Program-made: the position numbers and the translations under genes
DNA from: Alitta virens
Lineage: Eukaryota > Annelida > Polychaeta > Phyllodocida > Nereididae
NCBI GenBank assembly: GCA_932294295.1
Contig: OW028579.1
Span: forward strand, 4,311,370 to 4,375,369
DNA: 64,000 nt
Direction: 5' to 3'
In this document: positions 1-13,000 of the stretch, one piece after another
Layout: every line of letters begins with the position of its first letter
How positions within the stretch are numbered: position 1 is the first letter of the stretch
The notes under the pieces: model-generated
What the model saw: the letters and a program-made list of their open reading frames with translations, nothing else
The model's database searches: none
Told to the model about the DNA's origin: nothing

Positions 1-3000
1 TAAGGGTGTCTGCCAGGATAGCAACTTCTGACTGACTGGTGGTACATGCTATGGCATCTACAAATGTTCCACCTTACAGCTGCCAAGTCTGACTATTGCC
101 CAGTGAAAGCACTTCCCTCTGCTTCTTAATGCAGCACCACCTGAAGTTGAGATGGTGTCCCTAATTGATCCATTGTTTACTGTAGTAATTGGTGGATTAT
201 TTTCATCCAGCCATTCTCTGATCTCATTCATGATTCATGGCACCATATGCATCCATGTTTTCTACCCATGATGTTTGTGCAATGTTTTTGTTGGGTATAT
301 ACTGAGAATAATAGACTTTTTAATAGTTTATTAACAAAATAGGAGGCTTGAAATTGGAGCTTCCACCTGGCATAAGTGGCCAGTAATATACCACCAAGCA
401 CAATACCATGTACTTGCATAAGAAGGTTGCATCACAGGCGTTTGCCAACATATATTTCATTGCTCAGTGATGACAGCACTTTTACTTTAACTAAGGCTAC
501 TGACTGCCTTAATTGGCTTCTCATCTCAAGAGGAAGCTATGTCATTTGCAACAGCCTATCAGAATGTAGCTGAATACATTAGGAAATGCCCTGAGCTTGA
601 TGGCAATTCTTTTACTAGTTTACCAGTTAGACTCAAATACAAACAAATTTGCCTAATAGCCTACAGACTGGCTTATGACATTGAATGTCAAACACTTTAA
701 ACGTGAAATTGCATATCAATTAGTTTGTTTGCATTGAGTACACACAAGTCTTAAACACAGATTGCTCAGTTAGGTCACTCAATTGGCTTAAAGCTGACAG
801 CACACAGTTGGGAGATATCAAATCAAGAAGCACCATCATTTGTGTAGATGAAATATTCAAATTAGCTGCCATAAGAGATGAGAGTTGAAGATTCCCAGCG
901 TACAGGCAAGGAATTCCCCAAAAACCAGTGGTAAATACCCATAAATAAATTAAGTTATCACTAAGAATAAGAAGGAAAATTATTTTTGTGTATAATATTG
1001 CCATTTTCGAAGTGTAATATAATGTTATTGACTGAAACTGGCCCTATCCTTGAAGGCAGTTACAGGGGGAGTAAAAGCTGTTCTTGACAAAGTCAGTAGC
1101 CTTGGTCTTATGATGGCAAACGCCCGTTGTTGCATTGTAGATTGCAAACAGATACATACCAGAACAAAGCATCACATTGCTATATGTTGTCTTATCATCC
1201 AAGACCTTTTACACATATTATTTTCTCTAGCTGTGACAATGAAGCATGTCACAGGATCCAATCTAGAAATTATGACACTGAACAGGACACCTCATTTGGA
1301 TCAGTTATGATGACATGGAACAGGATTTCAAGAATTGGATGCTGTCTTGGCTTCAGATATCTAGAAAGACCAGGGAATTAAATGATGTTTGAAACACAGT
1401 ACAGTGATAACATCTTGTAAGTTCTGAATGCAAAATAAGCTTTAAAATCTACTATGTGAACTTGCTTAATATGCTGTGCAGCATCTAATATTTACAAGTT
1501 GTGCTTTTAATGTAAGGCTAAATTAATAAAATTCTGTGATTTGAACCATTGTAGTGATAGTTTTAGTATCAAGACTCTGGGGACACTATGGAAGACAATT
1601 TGAACAATTAACTCTTAACTTCTATACAAAAATTTGAAATTGAACCTATAAATATAAATTTAAAAAACCCCTAAGTAGTGTTTGCTATAGTGACAAAAGA
1701 AGTTTAACTTCATGGGTATGTGTTAAACCTGGCCTAAATCTTAAAAAAGGCCAATATCATGCAAATTCACTTTTCGTAAAATTTGTAAAAAATGCAGTTA
1801 GGGTAACTTGGTCTATGCATGTAAACTATAATTTACGTTTAATCAACACCAACACCACCGCTGTGCAAAGCCGATTTGTAAGATAGGGTAAGATGAATAA
1901 CTAGAAGACTATATACCACAGAGCAACAGTTACTGTCCTCTACCATTAGAAAGCTACTGTCATAAGGCTATAATACATGCTCCCCTACAAGATGCTCACT
2001 CATTCATTAATGCTCCCTGAATCATTTATACAAATTATTACACAAAAGTATAACAATCCTAGGAAATTTCCAAAAGCATCTTTGAGCATGCCCATCTGCA
2101 GCTGCTCCTGCCACAGGCCAGCCTGGCCACTTTAGGCCAAGTATTTAACCTGCACTGGGCCCTCCTCTAAACAGAGAGGGAGGCACAGAGGGAGGGAGGC
2201 ACAGAGAGAGACAACATCTGCAGGACAGCAGAGAGTTCTGGCTATTTAGTCATGTATTCTTGAGTGAAGGCTGATCTCACATAGAACATTTCAATATGTA
2301 ATTCTTTGGACTTTGTGGGGAACACACAGTTTAATATGACTATGCAATAAACCATTCAACTTTACTTTGGACTCCATCTTCATTTAACTTTAACTGGATT
2401 GAACTAAGGCTTCAGATCCTGGACCCTCACTGCTAAGCGAAATATCCACTTCATTAAACACTAGAAGCTTTAGTGCAACACTAAGAATTTGAGAAAGTTT
2501 TTGCGATTTAAATCATGTTGATATCTTTAATAAAACAAAAGTTATAAATAAAAACATAATCGTGTTGAACTGAAGTGTAAATCAGAAAATACAGTAACAG
2601 TGTAACACTTATTGGTTTAAAGCATTGCAATAAGTCATACTACACACCATAAGGGCAAATATAAGTTAATTCAATATTTGGCCTTCTAAATCAAGTATTT
2701 TGAATTTTTGATAATTTTTGTATCAATGCACATACAGCCGCATTACCGGGTTATGTCCCTTTGTAGAAGAGTAAACCCACCCTTGCCAGGAGCAGGGTAG
2801 GGTATCCTATCACCATAAAGTGTCAAACTAAATTGTCTACCGAAACTTTTTCTGCCCCCTTTTTAAGATTTGGCTCCTGGACTGCTAGGCCTTATAGAAT
2901 ATCAGCCTCATTTTACCTGCTGTTAATATATATACTGAGATATGTCAGGATAAATATCAAGTAAATCATAGCTGTATGTCAAAGGTTCAAAAATCTGGCG

Positions 3001-3352
3001 TATGAAATATAAATTAAATTTGAGAGGGTCATGCGGTCCGGACCCTTGATTGATTTGACATGTAGTATTGATTAAATCCACAAATTTTGACACTAGGCTT
3101 TAATAATTTTCGTATGTCACAATTTATGACCACTGGGCAGTTGTGTTTCGACTTACTCAATTTCTGCACCTGTCTGTCAGATTTAACACAATTACTGTTA
3201 CAACTTTGAGCATGACTTAAAAAATTACAACACCTTTTAGCAACATATATACATTTTATTTACAAGCATGAATCACATAGTGAAAAACCATGACAAGACT
3301 AAGTATATACATTGATATGTTATAATTGTCCCTAAACAGAATAAGACAATTA
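1..3352. other. Intergenic/repeat-rich stretch without a supported gene
   Basis: All six frames are broken into pieces under about 95 codons, and I recognise no protein family. The sequence is AT-rich. Around 2081-2480 the composition changes: there are purine-rich tracts near 2170-2215, a TATTTAA-like motif before them, and an AATAAA at about 2347 followed by a T-rich end. This resembles a solitary LTR, but I could not fix its borders. Nothing else stands out. Confidence 0.6.
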
Positions 3353-6300
3353 TTAGAAAGCCAAGGCTTCGGTTAACATTACTTTAGTCTCAATTATATC
3401 CTTGAGCCACTTTTCTCTAAATCTTGAGTGTCCTGGTCTGAAATAAGTCAATATTTACATAAATTTGCTTTTCAGTGTACGGTGGGCCAAGGTCCACAAA
3501 TTAATTAGGTATGCCTTTACCATCATAGAAGTAGTCTGAATTAAGTGGTGATAACGTTAATTGCAAGGATATTTTTCGAACTCAGCAAAATTTCATTATC
3601 TAGATGCATGTCTGTGGACTTCTATTAAAAGTGGGGTGCAGCGGTGACACAATTTAAACATCTTAGTAGGGTTACCCAGCTCCAAACTATTCATCGATTT
3701 GTTTTATTTATTACTAATTTAATAATTGACGTAAAGGAGCTTAAAATAAATGGAATCTGAATCTGGCAGTATTCATGTCAGTCATACATACTTGTCAGAC
3801 CCCAAATGCGTTTATGATAGTACAATATTTTTCCATACACATTTTACGATACTGACAGCAATGATATACTTTGTATATAATGATTTTAAGAAAATGATTA
3901 ATTGATCTGAATAAAATATCAAAATTCTTGGCTCATACTTACTGATGGACAAGCCGGTTGCCTTCAAACACGTAATATACTTGCACTGGATAGTCCTGAA
4001 TATATAAAATATATACATGTAAGCTACAATTACAAAAGAGATGTGCAGCTCCCTAACTTGAGTTCTTGCCATTCCCTAGGATTTATGGATAAGCTACTCA
4101 ACGAGAAACTTCCATATATATTAACCACTACAACCCACAGGACTTAGGCATTTTTATCTTAGCAGAGAAGCTGAATAAAATGTGCGGGTAGAAGTTCAAC
4201 GTTCTTAATATATAATATTATAAGAAAAAAATTAGAGGCATTTACGAACAAAATCGATACTGGGAGAGCAACTTACTTTTGGTTTAATTTTAGAAACTTC
4301 AAAGGTAAAATAAATACAGGCAGTTGATCGAGGAATTGGTTTTCTCCTTGTAGGAATGCTCCATCGCACTCTGAATCTGTGACGGGTGTCATACTGATGC
4401 TCATCCTCTCCAATATAATCTATGCAGTAGAGCCAACTGTCCTGGTAGTCCCATGTCTAGATGATAGGGAAAAATAACAACACTGATTTATATTACGTTT
4501 ATGTATATACTGTTAAAAGTATCTACCTAACTCCGACCAGTATAACATAATCCTTAACTATTTATTATTTTATTGTTACAAATAGCTAGTACTGATTTCA
4601 TGCGAGTGATCCTTTCCAGTGAAGCAGCTGTCTACTTTGCAGTACCTTTTTTCTGATCTGCTAAAAAATTTGTATTGCAAATAAAACATTTACTTTTACT
4701 ATAGGTGGTCCCTCGATAGCGGCACCTAAATGTCTTAGAGGGTTCTCCTCCACTGAATTATTTTTATTTTTATGTTGATTATGTATCATTTTGTTCAATA
4801 TAGTGGTGAATAAAATGATTGAACTTGAACTTGAATATACATGAACAACTGAATCAAAATGAATTGTCAGTCAGATTTGTTTGTTGAATTTGTAAATTCT
4901 CCAAAACAAACTTCATTCAATAGGCAAAAGAGGCATAGCACATAAATGGCGTTCAAGCTACTTAGGGAATAGATCATAATTTACAGAATATTTATCACAC
5001 AAATCCATGCTCAGAAATATCAGGTGTGGTGCCCCGCAAGGCTCCATCATTGGTCCTTTGCTTTTTTTCTATATGAATGATCTCACCTCAGTCTGCCAAA
5101 AATCTAAATCAATATTATTTGCAGATGACACCACCCTGCTTTTCAGCGATAGCTGCCCCGACACTCTCATCAAAAATGTCAATACAGAACTGAATACTGT
5201 TTCCAACTGGTTTGCAACAAATAAGCAATCCTCTAATTAACATAGATAAAACTCAATTTATACACTTTGAAAGACCCCACAGTAGAGCACACTTAGTAGA
5301 AACTAATTTATCATCAAATATTAGGATTAATGGAGTAAGCATTTAGCAAGTAGATTTTGTTAACTTTTTAGGCATTATCACAGACAAGAAAATGAAATGG
5401 AATGAACATATATCTAGGACATGTAGCCAAATTTCAAAGACAATAGGAATACTATCCAGAATTAAAAACTCGCTGCCACAAAGAATACGCTTAACCATCT
5501 ATAACTCACTTATTGTACCCCTGTTTAAAAAAACACAAATTAGATAACTACAATCCAATATGCCTAATCCCCAATTGCTACATATGCAATAATTCCTAGT
5601 AAAATTACCACCACTATCAAGCCCCATCCAAATCATATCGTCATTCATCAATCATCCATATTACCGTAATCTGGGGTGATAAGGGACAATTGGGTGACAA
5701 AGGACACAAACCCAGAAAGTTATTAATGATGTCATAGAGGTGCTTTTTTGTGTCCTTTGTCACCCCATCGTCCCTTATCACCCCAGATTACGGTACCTAT
5801 TTTTGTTAATCTGTCTATCTTTGTCAATTTGTTTTATTATTAACTCTACTTGTTCATTTAATTAATTAATTTTTTTTAAATTATTATTGTTTTTTTTCTC
5901 TTCCTTTACTTGATTATTGTGTTTTTTATAAAAAGTTTCTGCTATTTTTACCTAATATAAACTTGTAGGCACGTATTAACAGCGCACTAAAGCTCTGATG
6001 CCTGACCTAAGCATCTGTCCTACCTTAATGTAATTTTTTGGGGCAAATTTCAAATTATAAATAGCTTTCATGAGGACAACTTCACTTATTCTTCCTTCAT
6101 TTTCAGGTTTATGTATTCAAAAACAAACATTAATAATTATCATAGTTTAGGCATATAATACTTAGTTTTATACCTTGATAAATTCATGTATCTTTTCCTC
6201 GGCTCTGTTCACAGAAAATTCTTCAATTGTCAGCCATTCAATATTTTGAATATCATAATCTTCTTCAAGTTGTGGAGGATCTGACTCAAAGACTATGGTG

Positions 6301-6440
6301 GACTCTCTGGATAAATCAAATCTCACAGCAGATCCAGTTGTTGTTGGACGCTGACCAGTCAACTGCTTGATGGCGCTGTCTATCACGAAGTCCACCAAGC
6401 GATTGGCTTGCTCCTCGTATATGGCACTTGATGCACTCAT
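3353..6440 (-). CDS. AKAP14: A-kinase anchoring protein 14 (AKAP14/AKAP28), 4 exons, 194 aa
   Basis: The protein anchors PKA through its RII subunit in ciliary axonemes and sperm flagella. I read four exons on the minus strand: 6440-6174, 4456-4277, 3995-3943 and 3437-3353. All have AG/GT borders, and the phases join cleanly (0, 0, 2). The first exon holds an amphipathic helix, residues about 13-28 (RLVDFVIDSAIKQL), suited to binding the PKA RII dimer. It also holds the conserved IEWLTIEEFSV block. Exon 2 holds WDYQDSW, the YDTRHRFRV segment and a TFEVS strand. Exon 3 holds VYYVFEGNRLVH. The last exon holds RFREKWLKDII and ends in TAA. Length and block order match vertebrate AKAP14 as I know it. 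It lies head-to-head with CDC16. The RII-helix role is inferred from the family. Confidence 0.85.
4457..5006. repeat. AKAP14 intron 1 segment containing a LINE-like 3' tail (about 4703-4836)
   Basis: This lies inside AKAP14 intron 1. The segment 4703-4836 contains GGTGGTCCCTCGATAGCGG and CTTAGAGGG, and ends in a degenerate TTGAACTTGAACTTGAA tail. The same head motif recurs in the insertion at 27057-27236. I take both as 3' ends of one non-LTR retroposon family. Nothing else was seen here. Confidence 0.5.
5007..5530 (+). mobile_element. Fragment of a non-LTR retrotransposon reverse transcriptase
   Basis: The open stretch 5007-5240 encodes the RT core: a GAPQGSIIGPLLF segment followed by FADDTTLLFS, the FADD catalytic box of non-LTR (LINE) reverse transcriptases. 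After a stop and a frame change, similarity to the thumb side continues to about 5530 (INIDKTQFIHF, then FLGIITDKKMKWNEHI, then RIRLTIYNSLIVP). The piece is truncated at both ends and frame-broken, so it is a dead copy in AKAP14 intron 1. A CR1/Jockey-like clade is possible, but the clade is not assignable by eye. Confidence 0.85.
5662..5795. mobile_element. 134-bp palindromic MITE
   Basis: The two ends form an inverted repeat of about 49 bp. The left arm begins TACCGTAATCTGGGGTGATA and the right arm ends with its reverse complement. Only a couple of mismatches fall near GACAATTGGG/GACGATGGGG. The loop is about 36 bp. TA at both edges suggests a TA target site. There is no coding capacity. 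It sits in AKAP14 intron 1. Confidence 0.8.
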
Positions 6441-7013
6441 TTTCCGGACACAGCAAAAGCGCTCTTTAATTGAAAAAAAAAATTAGTACCACAATAACTG
6501 TTATATCGAATTAACAAAATATGGACATTGTCATGCATATATGCTGGTTAATGCAGACAATGAACAAAGCAGGGGTGTAAGATTGCCTTGCATCTATAGC
6601 AAAAAAATGATGGTCTTCTCTAATTGGGCAGCAGGTGCCCCTCCCCTCTGTCCTCGCTCAGTCTTCCAATTAATGATCGGCTATCCTGAAAATTATCCAG
6701 CATTGTCAGCTACAATATACATGACAGACATGAAGTCCATACCAAAAACTTACTAAATTATCCAATCATTCACTTCAGGTGTTCTTTAAAACGTGGGAAA
6801 TGCCAAAAATACTATATTATTACTATGGTAAACAATCCGTTGCCAAGAAGCCACTACAATCGACAGATGGCGCCTTTTTTCTTTGTTAGCGCCCTCTTCT
6901 GGAAAATATTTAGACCAATAGGAGAGCTCGACAGAGACCTCATCGTATAATTTTGTAACCTTGATTCTTATTGGATGAAATTTGATCCATTATCATGTCA
7001 ACTTCCGGTCGCT
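6441..7013. promoter_or_regulatory. Shared bidirectional promoter region of AKAP14 and CDC16
   Basis: The start codons of AKAP14 (6440, minus) and CDC16 (7014, plus) are 573 bp apart and point away from each other. A CCAAT box occurs at 6915-6919 and an inverted one (ATTGG) at 6970-6974, both close to CDC16. The sequence before the CDC16 ATG (ACTTCCGG) resembles an ETS site. I see no TATA box at the expected distance. The promoter role is inferred from geometry and motifs. Confidence 0.6.
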
Positions 7014-10000
7014 ATGGCGGGCGAGATTGAAAGGAAAATGTCTGTGAATTTGGAAAAGTTACGGACGAAAGTTCGAGAATATGTTGAAAGGGTGAGTAGA
7101 CAACGATTATACTGTGCATGAGTTAATGAAAATCGATGCTTTGTGTTGCAGTGAATTGTAATTATTCGCAAACTTGCAGGCTTTTTAGTTACACACACTA
7201 TCGCCCACTCAGCTGCACTTGAATCTTGATTCTTGAATTTGTCCATTGAAAAAAGAATGTATACATTCAAAACAAAAAGGGTGTAAATGCTATACATGCT
7301 TCTACAAATCATGTAAATTGTATATTCTTTCAATTTAGGTTTTTTTCAATTTTTACAGCATCAATATGAGACCGCATTATTTTGGGCTGACAAGATTGTC
7401 GCTCTCTCTGCCGGTATGTTTGCCTCAACTTAATTGAATGATGTAGAATACAACAATAAAAAGGGAATGTCGTATACTCCACTGAAAACCGGCAAACGTT
7501 CTGCTGCCAAGAATGACGTATACCCGATTTGCATGACAAGGTTCCTCTAATAGTAATATCCATGTCCCGGACCACGTTACTTTCTCTAGCCAATCAGAGA
7601 CTATCTCCTGGACATTTGAACGTTCCAATTTATTGTGGAGTGTGCGACCTTCTTATCATTAGTATTAAGTAAACTGAATATTCCATTAAATTTACCAGCT
7701 GTAGACCGTGATTAAACTGAATATTTCAATTAAATTTACCAGCTGTAAACCGTTATTTCACTGAGTAAATGTCTTTCAGGTGAACCTCAGGACTTGTACT
7801 GGTATTCTCAATGTCTTTACATGACTTCCCAGTATCACCGAGCTGCTCATTTGTTGAAATTAAACCAGCTTGACAAGGTATACATTTGAAAGACTTTCTT
7901 ATACATCGTTATTATTTTATAATGGTTAACTGTTGATCAATGTTGAACCATTCATGGGTTTTTGTGATGACTTTAGACGGATCATATTGTTTTGTATATT
8001 ACATTCAAATTGGGTGTTATATGTATATATTTAATCTGTTGATGATTTTTTGTTTGCTCTTTCAGAAGTACCTTGCATGTCGTTATTTGGCTGCAAAGTG
8101 TCATGTAAGTATCTTATGTTATTATCTGTAACGATTCATCCCTTCTTCTGCAGTCTTCCCGAAGTACGCCGGACCTGACCGGCAAAATTTCATTCGGTCC
8201 GGCAAAAGACAACCTATTTTACAATGATATTTCATAAAGACAGAGGCTCATTTTTACATTCGGTCCGGCAAAGGACATTTGAACTTTGGGGAGACTGTTC
8301 TGTGTAAAAATACTTATTCATTTTGATTGTAATTATTCTAGTATGAAAGCCGAGAATATCAAGAAGCTTTGGATATACTAGATCAGGCAGAAGTTATAAC
8401 TGGTCTGTCATGCCGCGCATCTTTAACAAGCGATTTTCTTCCGAACACAATTCCATCTGAAAGGATGGAGTCTTCCGTGTGTCTCTTACGAGGAAAGGTA
8501 ACCAATATTATAGCTTCACTCTGCTCCACAGTAGTACTGCTAATTGTCATTTAACTCGGTGCCAATATCGGGTCAATTAAGGTCAAATTCCTAGGCATTG
8601 TGTAAAGGTTAAAAAACGTCAAAGCTTTGGCTGTTTTGTAGTGATATGTTGCTGATATGCTTTGAATACCTCGTGATATTTGTAAACTATAGGTTTATGA
8701 AGCCATGGGTAACAGAGGACTCGCTGCCGAATGTTTCCGTCAAGCTCTGCAACACGACATTTGGTGCTTTGAGGCGTACCACAATTTGGTGCATCATCAT
8801 ATGTTGTCTGCACAAGAAGGTTGGTAGATTGACCATGATTATTGCTGCTGTAAATTTTGTTATTTACTGACGTATCATTTAGTTCATGAATTTGTCCATC
8901 TTTCCGGATCACTTACTCACGCATCTTTGTTGGGTCACATTGTATATTCTGGCAGGAACGCATTAGCAGCTGATTAGTGTCATTAGTTGGGGTATCTAAT
9001 TTATAAGTTGGATCGTTATATTGACATTTTAGGAAACTCGTCTACTTCTATATATTTTATGGAGAGTTATTCTCTTGTCAATCACAAAAAGCACCTGATA
9101 CGAATCTGTTAATTATAAGCCTTTGGAGAAATTCTGCAATAAACATTAATTACAATCAAGCTGGCCACACATGTATGATCATCACATCAAAGGGGTCCAA
9201 AACTTAATACATTAGCTTTAATCCACTGCCGTAATTGCAATGGGCATTGGGCAATATACTTGGGAGTATGTAGCTGTCATTGACCTTGTCAATTAAATCT
9301 TCTGCCTCAATTTGTCAATTGTAATGGTTTGATAAAATTTATGTGATTTTGATGAAATACGTAATTATTATGCTCCTTGCTCTTCCGGGTATTCGGACAG
9401 AATATACACGATATTACACAGTGCATTTGTAAGATCATTTGGGCTATGAAACCTTGTGGCCAATTTGGTCTGTAGCTGCATATTTTTTGGCCGTCTGGAA
9501 GCGTGGTCATTTACTACTGTGGCCGTTAACGGTTTGTGGCCGTTCTGATCCTACTTCTGTCTAGCTATTGTTTGATTTTTTTATCAATAAAAATTTAGTT
9601 TTTCCTTTTTTGTAGATTTAGTCTGTGGTTTATCAATTAAATTAAATTGAATCAGTATTTTCTGTTTTGTTACTGGCTTCACGGATTGAAAATGCCTATT
9701 CTTTCTTTTATTTCAGAAAGAGAACTTCTAGATTCATTGCAGTTTTCTTCGCAGTGTAGTAATGATGAAATAGAACTGGTCAAATTTTTGTATGAAATTC
9801 GTTTGAAGAAGGTAAGAATCTAGCGGGATATTTTGATGACTAATCTATTGGCTAATTTTGCTTTAATTTATTACTACCACATATAATATTTATCCGATGA
9901 AAGTCTTAATATTCCTCTTTACATTCAGTATGACAAACCTAGTGACCTAATGGTGCCTGGTAACCTTGAAAAGTTGAGTGAAAATTTGGACGTTGCGGTA

Positions 10001-13000
10001 GCCCTGGCTGAGCGACATTATTACAACTGTGATTTTACTCAGAGCTTTAAACTGACCACTGCGTAAGTTCCCCGTGATTGATTAATGGCCGTAAATTTGT
10101 GACTGTTTCCAGTCAACAGATTCTAATATCTTATGTTTTTTTTTTTTTTTTTTAACAGGGTGCTTAACAAGGACCCCTACAATGAACACTGTCTTCCATT
10201 ACATATTGCCATACTTGTCGAATTGCGGAAATCGAATGGTGAGTACAGTGTATGTCTATCGGTAAATTTCTTTTAACTGTATAACTATTCGCTTAATTTT
10301 GTCAGTTTTGCTTCATAATAAACTTTCATTTACGTATTACTGCACTTAACATGATGATCGGGTCATAAGACCAGCAATTGAAGAATTATTCACATATAAT
10401 GAACTCTGAAACACATTTGATAAATATTTTATTACTCTTCAATATACCTACATGATGACGTCCTTGAACTCGTGGCAATCCCTTGCAAATGCTAAGCTGA
10501 AGTTATTGTCTTTCTTTACAGTTCTCTTTTATTTGGCTCACAAGTTAGTTGACCTGTACCCAACCAAAGCGGTGAGTATGCTGCGAAATGTGTGAATAAT
10601 TCTTGAAGTTGAATATTATCAGCAAATGATGCCTACTGCATAAAGCCTTTGATGAAATTTAAATAAAAAAATTTTTATTTTATTTTAGGTTGCATGGTTT
10701 GCTGTAGGTTGCTATTATTTACTGGTCGGGAAAAATGACCCTGCCAGAAGGTTTTTGAGGTAAGGGAAGCTTACGAACAAACAGTTTATTCGAGTTAAAT
10801 AGCAAATATCTCAGTCATGTGGTAATTTTCTGAAGGTTTATAGTATAACATCACTGTAACTCAGAATATGATGGCCAAAACTTTTTGTGCCGAAATTTGA
10901 TTGTTTATCACTTCAGCAAAGCTACGACACTAGACAGAGTTTACGGACCTGCTTGGCTGGCCTTTGGTCATTCCTTCGCTGTAGAAAATGAACACGATCA
11001 AGCTATGGCTGCCTATTTCACAGCTGCTCAGCTTATGAAGGGGTTTGTTAACTTTATCTTTAGTTAATACAAGAAATTTGACATGGCTAATTTATAATAA
11101 GCGTCTTTTGGCCAGGTTGATATTATTCAGTTTTTAAAACTTTTTTTTGAGGGACCATGACAATATGTATTTTAATATATAGGCATTTTGGTTCAACCTG
11201 AATTAGCCCACATTTATATTACTGATATGTTATAAAAAAAAGTAATTTTTTATGAGCTTCATGGCTAAATACCGACTTTGCTTTTAGAATTAAGGAATAC
11301 ATAGGAAAACTTTGCCTGATCAGATGTTTTTTTGTTCTCATTTTCAGGTGCCACCTTCCTGTATTATATATTGGCCTCGAATATGGACTGACAAACAATA
11401 CAAAATTAGCACTGAGGTTTTTTAGCCAAGCACTCGCCATCGCCCCTGAAGATCCATTTGTATTGCATGAGATGGGAGTAACAGCTTTCCAGAATAAAGA
11501 GTATGTATTTTGTCATCTATTTCAGTTTTTGTGTATGTTTCTTGTGTATCGTTTACTGTCTATCACAGCTAAAACTAGATATATTAGATGTGAAGCAAAG
11601 TGTGACATGCGTTTGATTTCTTATGGATAAAAAGTGTTTATTGATGGAACTAATGTTGATATTTTTCAGTTTGAATATATTTTGTGTGCATAGCTTGTTT
11701 GATGTTTTCCTATCAATTGCTCAAAACTAGATGCTTGACAAGCATATATTTGACTTTCCCTACTTGTGCAGATGTAATAAGCATTTTGCACTGTAATGTA
11801 TGACACAATTAGGTATCAATAGAATAAAATAAAATTATAGAATTTTCTCATATAGACAAGCATCATGAAATACCCAAGTATACACTTGTACTTGTGCTTA
11901 CATTTAAAGCTGCATTGTCAGTCGGTTTTTGTACCAACAAAAAGGCTATCCAAATGAAAGAAAATGCTTCTTACTGATGAATTCGATAACCCAAACTGTC
12001 TAAATTGTACTAAATTATATTTCACCGTCATTTTATGAAAAATTGAGGTCAGAATTGTTTCAATTTATGCAAAAAGCGAAACACCTACACATTTTTTTAC
12101 ATAATAAACTTGGAATTTTAAAAATTGGACGAAAATTGAAGGCACACAGTAATAAAATACATTAAGAACCGACGATGCTAATGACGTTAGTTTATGCCTC
12201 GTTTTCATTTCATTGGCCATAAAAGCACTTGCAATGTAAATAAATCGGCAATTTTTGATGGCATGAAAAATTAAATGATAGGGTATGTTTATAAATGTTA
12301 TAGAGATATAGTGAACCTAGCAAGGCCCTGATGGGGATTTAATCTGTTTTTTTTAGAAGCAATGAAATGAATGCAACCGATTTTGTCATATTGAGTGACA
12401 ATGCCGATTTAAACAGTGAAATGTAGAAAATAGTTTAACTTGAAACATGGTGACTTTGCTTTCTTTTCAGCTGGGAGCAAGCGGATGAACACTTCAAGAA
12501 AGCCCTCGATATGGTGAAAGGAATAAATGAGGAAGTCTTAGCAGAAAAATGGGAACCTTTGTTAAATAATCTCGGCCACACTTGTCGGAAGTTAAAGTAA
12601 GCACTGTGATATCATTGATAAGTGGAATTTAATTACTGTAATTTAAATAAATTGCATGAAGACCGAATGAACATCAGCTACTAGCTCTTTAGTGCATAAA
12701 TATGTTTTACACTGTAGGTAGCTCCGTTGTGGAAAACGACTTAAAATATTGGATAAGCAGAAATGGGTGGAAAAAGTGCAGTATAGCAGACTCAGCTTTA
12801 TGACCATATTTAACCTATTTCACGAGCCTCATTGCCAGGCCTATGACGTAATAAGGCTTGAAATCTCTTTATGACGTCACAAACTAATTAAGTTATGACG
12901 GCGGTTTTCATATTCACGGTAAAGACTGTTATTTTTGCTTTTCTAGGGGGCTACCGCTGCCAAACCCCCGCTACTTTACACAAAATGGTATTCTAATTGT

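Noticed and set aside
2081..2480. Solo LTR
   Set aside because: Promoter-like and AATAAA-like motifs are present, but no clear TG...CA borders or target duplication could be fixed.
3812..4072. 86-codon minus-strand ORF as a separate gene
   Set aside because: It overlaps AKAP14 exon 3 in a different frame; the exon is explained by the spliced AKAP14 frame.
8160..8280. Tandem repeat in CDC16 intron 4 (CATTCGGTCCGGCAAA twice)
   Set aside because: Only two short copies; too little to call an element.
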